In this document: in pieces, positions 6,879 to 12,389 of the stretch
How the letters are laid out: the number at the start of each line of letters is the position of its first letter
Numbering within the stretch: the stretch's first letter is position 1
NCBI GenBank assembly: GCA_031963225.1
Contig: JASSUD010000073.1
Location: 1 to 12,389 of the forward strand
Direction of reading: 5' to 3'
Source: JASSUD01 sp031963225
Lineage (GTDB): Bacteria; Pseudomonadota; Gammaproteobacteria; Burkholderiales; Burkholderiaceae
DNA: 12,389 nucleotides
The notes under the pieces: model-generated
The model's database searches: none
Seen by the model: only the letters and a program-made list of their open reading frames with translations
Told to the model about the DNA's origin: nothing
Position numbers and translations under genes: made by a program

Positions 6879-6922
6879 AATTGATTGACTATACAAGCCC
6901 ACAGCTTAACCAGCGCATACCA

Positions 6923-7750
6923 ATGTTTATACAGCCTCGTTTTATATCCGTAAAAAAGATAGCGTTAGTAACCATAGCCGCTATAGCGTGCGCAACCGCT
7001 ATCGCCCCTGCGCAAGCCGGCATGTTTGACGACTCCGAAGCACGCCAAGCTATTTTAGACTTGCGCACGCGCACCAGTGCATTGGAATCACAAATGGCCA
7101 CGGCTCAGCGTGCTCAGATGGATCAAGCTACGCAAATTGATCAATTGAATCAGCAGATAGATGATTTGCGTGGGCAAAATGAGCTACTCACGCAAAAATT
7201 AACAGGGATGCAGACGAATTTAAAAGATTACTACGCAGATCTACATGGTCGAATGGGTAAACTTGAAACACCTGCATCCTCTGTAAAAGCAGCGACGGAC
7301 GCTTCCTCTTCATCGGAGAATAATTCAGAGGCGGCTACAAAACAAACTGATCCAGCACCTAGCAATACAGCAACACCTGAGGAAACAGAGGCTTTTAACC
7401 ACGCTTTAGTACGCTTTCGTCATGGAGATTTCAAAGGCGCAGAGCTAGCCTTTAGAAATTTCATCCAAGCCTATCCCAAAGCCGTGGATCAACCCAACGC
7501 ACAGTATTGGTTGGGCAATGCACTCTATGCGCAGCGTAAATACACTTTATCCACACCGGTATTGCTTGGCGTAGCTAAAAACTACCCCACCCATCCCAGA
7601 GCGCCTGAAGCCTTACTTGCTGTTGCACAAAATCAGATCGAACAAAAACAAAACAAGCAAGCACGACAAACCCTGAAGCGCTTGCTGGCGCAATATCCAA
7701 ACTCTGCCTCAGCCAAAACCGCCCAAAAATGGATAAAACAAATCCATTAA
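6923..7750 (+). CDS. cpoB: cell division coordinator CpoB (YbgF)
   Basis: A 275-residue periplasmic protein that binds TolA and coordinates Tol with PBP1B-driven septal peptidoglycan synthesis. The signal peptide is about 1-32 (KKIALVTIAAIACATAIAPAQA, cleavage before GMFDD as in relatives; the run is residues 11-32). A coiled-coil trimerisation segment (about 38-105) is rich in Gln/Leu heptads, followed by a Ser/Thr/Ala linker (about 110-155). The C-terminal TPR domain (about 158-275) contains FRHGDFKGAELAFRNFIQ, AQYWLGNALYAQRKY and ARQTLKRLLAQYPNS. The frame is open further upstream to a TTG at 6860, but those codons are repeat copy 3. The ATG at 6923 directly precedes the signal peptide, although its Shine-Dalgarno is weak. 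It belongs to the tol-pal cluster but is set apart by 442 nt of repeats. Confidence 0.93.
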   Translation: MFIQPRFISVKKIALVTIAAIACATAIAPAQAGMFDDSEARQAILDLRTRTSALESQMATAQRAQMDQATQIDQLNQQIDDLRGQNELLTQKLTGMQTNLKDYYADLHGRMGKLETPASSVKAATDASSSSENNSEAATKQTDPAPSNTATPEETEAFNHALVRFRHGDFKGAELAFRNFIQAYPKAVDQPNAQYWLGNALYAQRKYTLSTPVLLGVAKNYPTHPRAPEALLAVAQNQIEQKQNKQARQTLKRLLAQYPNSASAKTAQKWIKQIH

Positions 7751-7782
7751 AGATGATTGGGGGTGGGGTATTGCCTGACCTT

Positions 7783-7845
7783 TGAAATGCAATGCGCCCC
7801 GAAAGTTAGGCAGCAAATCTAACTTTCGGGGCGCATTGCATTTCA
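7783..7845. terminator. 27-bp hairpin between convergent genes
   Basis: The left arm begins at 7783 and the right arm ends at 7845. The arms (7783-7809 and 7819-7845) are perfect reverse complements over 27 bp around a 9-nt loop, and GACC (7777-7780)/GGTC (7847-7850) can extend the stem. It lies 32 nt after the cpoB stop and 6 nt before the stop of the convergent glycosyltransferase gene. Position suggests a bidirectional terminator, but neither side has a clear T-run, so it may instead act as an mRNA 3'-end stabiliser or be an inserted palindrome. Confidence 0.65.
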
Positions 7846-7851
7846 GGGTCT

Positions 7852-9654
7852 TTATGGTTTACGCACAACCACCCGCCGATTGTCACGAGCGATCAAACGC
7901 ATAGGTAAGCCTTTCGCTGCAAGCTCACTATAAAGAGCAGGCGGGAGCAACGCGAACGCATGCACATCTTTTTGCCAACGCACCATCCATTCATCCTGCG
8001 TTGGAACCCATTTTTCAGGCTCTTGCATTACCCCGTACCGAAGCTCATCCGGATGCTCCACCATAATCATCGTATGCCTTAAATAAAAGGGCAGAGTATG
8101 GTCTAGCGTTTTCACAGAATAAAAGGGCGTATTGGCGGGAGCCGTTTTGAGCTCAGCTTGAATAGCGGGTACAAGCTCCACTCCAGAACTTAATTTCCCA
8201 AATACTTGATGCGCAGAACCCGCCACCGTTACGGCCACAACCCAAGCACTGGCATAGACTAAAAGGGCTTTGGAGAGGGGGCTAGTGAAGAACCAGTCTA
8301 ATTTTAGAGCGGATGTACTGTTTGCATGAGTAGGGTTATTCCTCACTATATAAAGCGGAGTGCGAATTAGGATTAGCGTGCGTGCCCAAAAACTGCCTAG
8401 CAAGACTATTAGCAAGGCGACATCAGCCCAGGCAAAATAACGGCTATAAAGTAGATGAGGCGTGCGTGCATTTCCGATGGGAAAGTGCAGGAAATAATCG
8501 GCGATTTGGAAAGTTACCAAACCTACTAAAACTAAGCTTGTAGCAATAGCGGTACCGGTGAAATGGCGTCGCCATTGCACATTTGTTAATTTTGAAGCAG
8601 CTAATCCTAGTAATAGCGCTATTGCTGGAGCAATAGGTAAGATGTAGGAGATCAACTTAGAATGAGACGCACTGAAAAATATAAAAATAAAGGCGGACCA
8701 TATATATAGAAGCCCAATAGGCGAAAAACCATTGCTCTGGCGAGGCAATAGGTTTTCGCTTCGATTACGAACACCTTGGTAAGTGTGCCCAATCGCCTGC
8801 CAAGTGCTGCGTACAGCCAGAGAAAGCCAAGGCAAAAAGCCGACTAAAAGCACAGGAATAAAATAATGCCAAGCACCGGGGCGTTGTTGCTCAGGAGTGA
8901 GATAGCGCCTAAATTGTTGAACAATAAAGAAAAAATCTGCAAATCCAGGATTGCGTTGCTCAACCAGCACAAACCAAGGTGCCGTCAATATCAAAAATAA
9001 AAGGCCGCCGGTAACAAGATGCAAGCGGCGCCAAATTTTCCAATCCCTCAGTGCCAACGAGTACAGTACAAGCACTGCGCCAGGCAGCATTACACCAATT
9101 AATCCTTTACTAAGCACGGATAGCGCCATTCCAGCCCAACACCCCCACATCCAGTAACGTTGCACTTTAGGATCTAAATCTGGGCGCTGCGCGAGAAGTA
9201 GGCTGCATAAAGAAACCGTCATCCAGAATGAAAGGCCCATATCCAGCACATTGAAATGCCCTAATAAATTCCAGTAAGGTGCGCTTGCAAGTATGAGTGC
9301 GGTACAAAAACCAGCTGCCGTACTTTTAAAAAGAAGGTGAGCGGTCTTTGCAACCAGCAAAACACCTACGAAGCTCGTAAGCGCTGTATATAGGCGTGCT
9401 TGCCAATCCCCAATTCCAAAAATATAAAAAGTGAAGGCATTAAACCAAGTTTGCAAAGGCGGTTTTTCAAAATAGAGATAGCCGTTATAGCGCGGTGTAA
9501 TCCAGTCTCCTGTCACGAACATCTCACGTGCTATTTCAGCATAACGGCCTTCATCGGTTGGAATAAGGTGACGTATATCCAACGGAGCAAACCATATAAG
9601 AGCAAAAAAGCCTATGAGCATACACAGCTGAAGGAAGGGCGAACGTTTTTGCAT
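7852..9654 (-). CDS. GT39-family membrane glycosyltransferase (ArnT/PMT-like)
   Basis: A polytopic inner-membrane GT-C glycosyltransferase of about 600 residues, expected to transfer a sugar from a polyprenyl-phosphate carrier to a periplasmic acceptor. The first periplasmic loop holds the family signatures PTDEGRYAEIAREM (about 32-45, acidic pair D34/E35) and YFEKPPLQTW (about 61-70, as in ArnT FEKP). Roughly a dozen hydrophobic segments follow, then a soluble C-terminal part with YSVKTLDHTLPFYLR. ArnT adds aminoarabinose to lipid A, and Burkholderia needs that modification, but no arn genes are near, so the acceptor is uncertain and no symbol is given. The frame is open to 9732, but the extra 26 residues are largely translated from repeat copy 4; the ATG at 9654 begins MQKRSPF. 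No clear Shine-Dalgarno is seen at either. Confidence 0.82.
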   Translation of the reverse strand: MQKRSPFLQLCMLIGFFALIWFAPLDIRHLIPTDEGRYAEIAREMFVTGDWITPRYNGYLYFEKPPLQTWFNAFTFYIFGIGDWQARLYTALTSFVGVLLVAKTAHLLFKSTAAGFCTALILASAPYWNLLGHFNVLDMGLSFWMTVSLCSLLLAQRPDLDPKVQRYWMWGCWAGMALSVLSKGLIGVMLPGAVLVLYSLALRDWKIWRRLHLVTGGLLFLILTAPWFVLVEQRNPGFADFFFIVQQFRRYLTPEQQRPGAWHYFIPVLLVGFLPWLSLAVRSTWQAIGHTYQGVRNRSENLLPRQSNGFSPIGLLYIWSAFIFIFFSASHSKLISYILPIAPAIALLLGLAASKLTNVQWRRHFTGTAIATSLVLVGLVTFQIADYFLHFPIGNARTPHLLYSRYFAWADVALLIVLLGSFWARTLILIRTPLYIVRNNPTHANSTSALKLDWFFTSPLSKALLVYASAWVVAVTVAGSAHQVFGKLSSGVELVPAIQAELKTAPANTPFYSVKTLDHTLPFYLRHTMIMVEHPDELRYGVMQEPEKWVPTQDEWMVRWQKDVHAFALLPPALYSELAAKGLPMRLIARDNRRVVVRKP

Positions 9655-9690
9655 AAGAAGGGAGATAAGCAGAAGTTTTATAAGATAAAT

Positions 9691-9725
9691 GGTAGGTTGG
9701 TGGTGACGAAGGAACCCCAACATGC
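9691..9725. repeat. palindromic repeat, copy 4 (one arm, inverted)
   Basis: GGTAGGTTGGTGGTGACGAA at its left edge to AACATGC at its right edge is an exact reverse complement of the first 35 nt of copy 2. The other arm is absent. The shoulder continues to about 9752 (GATGACCAGCTC). It sits 36 nt upstream of the preferred glycosyltransferase start and supplies a false N-terminal extension to that frame. Confidence 0.8.
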
Positions 9726-9790
9726 ACGCCATGACGCCCTTGATGACCAGCTCCTACCATACTGGCTACTCGGTTTCGAAAGAAGTCTAT

Positions 9791-10222
9791 TTAACTATTT
9801 AGAGAAGCTTGAGAATCCATTTCCGGTAGCCATAACGCAGCAGCTACCTTCTTATTTTCAGCAATTAAAATATTGTAAGTGCCACAAGCCGATCGAAAAT
9901 CCATCATCTCTAAACCAATATAAGGTTTTTGGGCTGCTTGAATACAATTAGCTAGAGGAGTATAGAGTTTAGCCACGCCATACGGGCTTCCTATCAACAA
10001 GATATCAATATCACTTTCCATAAGAATTAGACGCAACGCTTCAAAGTGTTCCTCTGGCAGCGTATTCGCCTCTAATAAAAGAGAAGGTAAGGGCAGTACC
10101 GGCACATTAGGCGACACAAATACAGAATGGGTATAGCGCACTTTGTCGATCTCGACATAGTTAGGCCCACATCCTGTAATGGCATGCAGAGCAGAAGGAG
10201 GAGGAGTGGAATGAAGCTTCAC
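9791..10222 (-). CDS. Mth938-like domain protein
   Basis: A small protein of 143 residues from the GTG at 10222, of the Mth938-like family (DUF498/DUF598), whose biochemical function is not established in bacteria. Recognisable family features are KLHS at the N-terminus, ITGCGPNYVEIDKVRYTHSV, the middle LLIGSPYG (normally LFGTG-like), and the conserved C-terminal IGLEMMDFRSACGTYNILI with VAAALWLPE. The frame is open to an ATG at 10315, but the 31 extra residues have no family counterpart and that ATG touches repeat copy 5. The GTG before KLHS aligns with relatives and has GGA 6 nt upstream. The frame ends 136 nt before the glycosyltransferase start on the same strand, so the two may be co-transcribed. 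Confidence 0.8.
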   Translation of the reverse strand: MKLHSTPPPSALHAITGCGPNYVEIDKVRYTHSVFVSPNVPVLPLPSLLLEANTLPEEHFEALRLILMESDIDILLIGSPYGVAKLYTPLANCIQAAQKPYIGLEMMDFRSACGTYNILIAENKKVAAALWLPEMDSQASLNS

Positions 10223-10312
10223 GATATCCAAAAGAAAAAAATGAAAAAGCAAATAATTAGTCGGCGCTAAATAACTGATGTTACGCAGATATTCAAAAAG
10301 CCTGTGGGTACC

Positions 10313-10431
10313 CATGTTAGGGTTCGCGCCTCACCACAACCTACCGAGATGCATATATAAAAGGGTTCTATCAAACTATACGAACCATAAGAGCACGGTA
10401 GGTTGGTGGTGACGAAGGAACCCCAACATGC
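10313..10431. repeat. palindromic repeat, copy 5 (complete, inverted)
   Basis: A near-full unit, in the opposite orientation to copies 1 and 2, begins CATGTTAGGGTTCGCGCCTC and ends GAACCCCAACATGC. Arms CAACCTACCG and CGGTAGGTTG are kept; its variable block is the TTCCTTCGTC type. The middle segment is diverged from copies 1 and 2. It lies between the divergent Mth938-like and TIR-NACHT genes, at the 5' side of both. Confidence 0.83.
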
Positions 10432-10500
10432 ACGCCACTACGTTCTTTATGACCAGCTTACAAACGCTTAAAGACAAAGATAAAAAGCCCGTGGTACGCA
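10432..10500. repeat. repeat shoulder/spacer next to copy 5
   Basis: CGCCACTACG followed by TATGACCAGCTTACAAACGC aligns with the reverse complement of the 6620-6685 spacer over nearly its whole length, ending GTGGTACGCA against GTGGCGCGCA. A further palindrome would be expected next but is missing, so this is an eroded array edge. Positions 10501-10570 hold no recognised feature beyond the ribosome-binding site of the next gene. Confidence 0.65.
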
Positions 10501-10570
10501 TAATTGAAGCTTAATGCGTTCATGATCCCTAATAATAAATCGATGTTCAAAATAAAGATCAGGAGTGGAG

Positions 10571-12389
10571 ATGGGTAATGCTATCTCTCAAATTTTGATA
10601 GGCAGCCAAGTACAGGTGTTAGCGCAAGGTTATCTGGATCAGGCGCGCCTGCACAAAGAGGCGCAGCAGTTCGATATAGCCTTAGTCTTGTATGACCATG
10701 CAAAAGTCGCTTTCAAAAATATCGCAGATACGCGCCAATTGGTTCCTCCGTTATCGGAGGTAAAAAGTGCGTTGAGCCGAGCCAGCACACCACAGACAGC
10801 CGATGATAAAGCGCTGCAACAACGTATTGCAGAAGTGTATTTTGAGCGAGCCGAACTCCTGAAGAAGTTGGGCAAAGAGCGCAAAGCGCAAGCGAGCTAT
10901 AAAAAAGCCCAAGCTTGGGGTTATGAGGAAAAGCAGCCTGCATCTATTTTCCCCGCCGCTGGACTTTCTGTGAGTAATACGTCGCCGTTGACTCAGACAG
11001 CCCAATCTGCCTCACTGTCTAGCCAGCAAAAAAGCGAGCTGGTCGATTACTTGTTTGAAAAGGCCTTATTAACGCTGGCCGCTTTAAAGGTATCGAATAA
11101 GCCCAGCCTGTTTCTGGTCTATGCGCACGACAGCAACAACCCCATACACGGCAAGGCTGAGGCTACTACATCTAAATATTTCATCAATAAGCTATCCAAA
11201 ATCCAAGTTAATCTGTATTCAGATCAAACGCCGATGGGGAAGAAGTATTCCGACTCGCCAGAAGCGTTGAAACAGGATGGCAAGCTCGAAGATATTTTAA
11301 CGAATCAGCTGTGTTTGCTGCCTACTCAGCTAAGAGACGACGTGAAACCGGTCAATAAGGTCGTCGTCTGTTGTTCTGAGGTGTTAGGAAGCTATTTAAA
11401 ATGGCCGGACTATCATCGCTTTTATCTCGAACTTCGAGAGGCCTATCACCATGACTGTGAGCAAAAGGACACTTCAGCTATCCGTGCGGTGGTCAAGAAA
11501 TTTTCCCAAGAGCCGGAATATAAAGCAGGGTTCCATCATGTGTTGACCGAAATGGCCTTTTTGCAAATCCGGGCAGAGTATCTGAAAGATCCCGGCATTA
11601 TCCCGGTTTCATTAACCCCAGGGAGCTATGATCAATGTCTGGCGACATTTATTTCAGCGACGACTGTGAGGATGGAAGATTGTTTGCGCTTTGATGCACA
11701 AGCTAACGCCGAGCAAGCAGTGTCTTTGAACCAAAGTCGGCACGGGGTGCTATTTAAGCTGATTGAACGGTTGTTAGTAAGCAGTGATGAAGCCAAAACG
11801 TTTCTAGACAAATTTTGGGATGGGCATGGCCATTTCATCGCGCGTTTAAAAAAAGAGCCCCCATTGAGCCATCTTGAGTTTGCTCAGCAGATAGACCACA
11901 TCTTCGACGACATCCGCACCGCGTTGCACCGTCAGTTGGCCTCCACCGTGCAGCAACACCACCAGCAACACTGGGTGCTGAATGCGGATCCTCGGACCAC
12001 GCTAGAGACGCAGTATTTTGCTGCGCTGAAGCACGATGAGGCGTTTAAGGAAACCCAACAGCTGTATGTTGAATCGCGTGGCACAGCAAGCCTAGAGGGA
12101 AAAACCGAGACGTTTGACCTTTTATCCAAAGTTAAAGCGCTTATCAAGGATAAACACGTGGTGCTGTTAACCGGGGACTCTGGGGCTGGCAAATCCACGT
12201 TAAACCGTTTGCTCGAAAAGCAGTTATGGGAAAAAAGAGCAGAACAAGGTGCGATTCCGCTGTTTATCGCTTTAGCGAGTATTGACAAGCCTGAGCATGA
12301 CCTCATTGCTAAAGCGTTAAAGAAAAAAGGGCTATCCGAATTTCAGATTCAAACGTTAAAGAAAGAACAACAGCAATTTATCTTTATTT
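10571..12389 (+). CDS. NLR-like protein: TPR-like, TIR/SEFIR-like and NACHT NTPase domains (partial, 3' end off window)
   Basis: An unbroken frame of 606 codons with no stop before the window end. AGGAG at 10561-10565 supports the ATG. Residues 18-55 and 82-118 form two TPR-like helical hairpins (HKEAQQFDIALVLYDHAK; RAELLKKLGKERKAQASYKK). After a Ser/Thr/Ala linker, residues 177-295 resemble a TIR/SEFIR domain: SLFLVYAHDSN fits the first strand and following loop of VFISYSHDS-type proteins, and VVVCCSEVLGSYLKWPDYHR with LELREAY fits the later S-x-W/E region. A helical region (about 300-520) leads to a STAND NTPase with Walker A GDSGAGKST (535-543). The last visible residues, QQFIFI, fit the strand before a Walker B aspartate. 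Such proteins sense ligands and signal in anti-phage or host-interaction roles; the C-terminal sensor is not visible. The family is inferred from motifs. Confidence 0.8.
   Translation, partial: MGNAISQILIGSQVQVLAQGYLDQARLHKEAQQFDIALVLYDHAKVAFKNIADTRQLVPPLSEVKSALSRASTPQTADDKALQQRIAEVYFERAELLKKLGKERKAQASYKKAQAWGYEEKQPASIFPAAGLSVSNTSPLTQTAQSASLSSQQKSELVDYLFEKALLTLAALKVSNKPSLFLVYAHDSNNPIHGKAEATTSKYFINKLSKIQVNLYSDQTPMGKKYSDSPEALKQDGKLEDILTNQLCLLPTQLRDDVKPVNKVVVCCSEVLGSYLKWPDYHRFYLELREAYHHDCEQKDTSAIRAVVKKFSQEPEYKAGFHHVLTEMAFLQIRAEYLKDPGIIPVSLTPGSYDQCLATFISATTVRMEDCLRFDAQANAEQAVSLNQSRHGVLFKLIERLLVSSDEAKTFLDKFWDGHGHFIARLKKEPPLSHLEFAQQIDHIFDDIRTALHRQLASTVQQHHQQHWVLNADPRTTLETQYFAALKHDEAFKETQQLYVESRGTASLEGKTETFDLLSKVKALIKDKHVVLLTGDSGAGKSTLNRLLEKQLWEKRAEQGAIPLFIALASIDKPEHDLIAKALKKKGLSEFQIQTLKKEQQQFIFI

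Noticed and set aside
6502..6880. Possible CRISPR array from regularly spaced repeats
   Set aside because: Units are 118 bp, palindromic along their whole length, and separated by spacers that are themselves conserved; no cas genes are seen.
765..7780. Shared TGCCTGACC near the 3' ends of glyA and cpoB (minus copy near 765-773, plus copy 7772-7780)
   Set aside because: Only nine bases agree and the hairpins beside them differ, so chance cannot be excluded.
9655..9732. Longer start for the glycosyltransferase
   Set aside because: The extra residues are mainly the translation of repeat copy 4 and have no counterpart in the GT39 family.
9400..9951. 183-codon plus-strand open frame
   Set aside because: It is antisense to the glycosyltransferase and Mth938-like genes, both with clear family motifs, and includes repeat copy 4.
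10504..10535. Promoter for the TIR-NACHT gene (TTGAAG with TAATAA)
   Set aside because: The spacing is about 20 nt and the hexamers are poor; too weak to list as a feature.
11932..12306. 124-codon minus-strand open frame within the TIR-NACHT gene
   Set aside because: Its product has no recognisable domain, while the plus-strand frame carries a Walker A motif and runs unbroken for 606 codons.

Overview
The window looks like a chromosome segment of a Gram-negative betaproteobacterium of the Burkholderiaceae. AhpC, GlyA, the Tol proteins, CpoB and the Mth938-like protein all resemble Burkholderia-type homologues from memory. Moderate GC, a dispersed palindromic repeat family and a eukaryote-like TIR/NACHT protein suggest a host-associated lineage, for example an endofungal relative such as Mycoavidus. 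That placement is inference; no database was searched.

Layout. Positions 1-106 are an unassigned edge segment with an 18-bp perfect palindrome. On the minus strand follow ahpC (107-655) and glyA (822-2069), with a probable terminator between them. A 282-nt divergent spacer leads to the plus-strand Tol-Pal cluster: tolQ (2352-3038), tolR, tolA, tolB and pal (to 6480). It is tightly packed, but cpoB (6923-7750) is separated from pal by 442 nt filled with two complete copies and one truncated copy of a 118-bp palindromic repeat. A 63-nt hairpin with a perfect stem of 27 bp separates cpoB from the convergent minus-strand pair: a GT39 (ArnT/PMT-like) membrane glycosyltransferase (7852-9654) and an Mth938-like protein (9791-10222). 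More copies of the repeat lie just upstream of each of these two genes. From 10571 a large plus-strand gene runs off the window end. It encodes an N-terminal helical/TPR-like region, a TIR/SEFIR-like domain and the start of a NACHT/STAND NTPase with Walker A.

How the genes work together. TolQ-TolR-TolA form the proton-motive-force-driven inner-membrane machine, TolB and Pal the periplasmic and outer-membrane side, and CpoB the periplasmic regulator linking Tol to peptidoglycan synthesis. ahpC and glyA are housekeeping genes (peroxide reduction, one-carbon metabolism). The glycosyltransferase probably modifies an envelope glycan or lipid.

Most worth a second look are the truncated NLR-like TIR-NACHT gene and the repeat family. 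The repeats interrupt the tol-pal cluster, sit next to the starts of three genes, and supply false N-terminal extensions to two of them.
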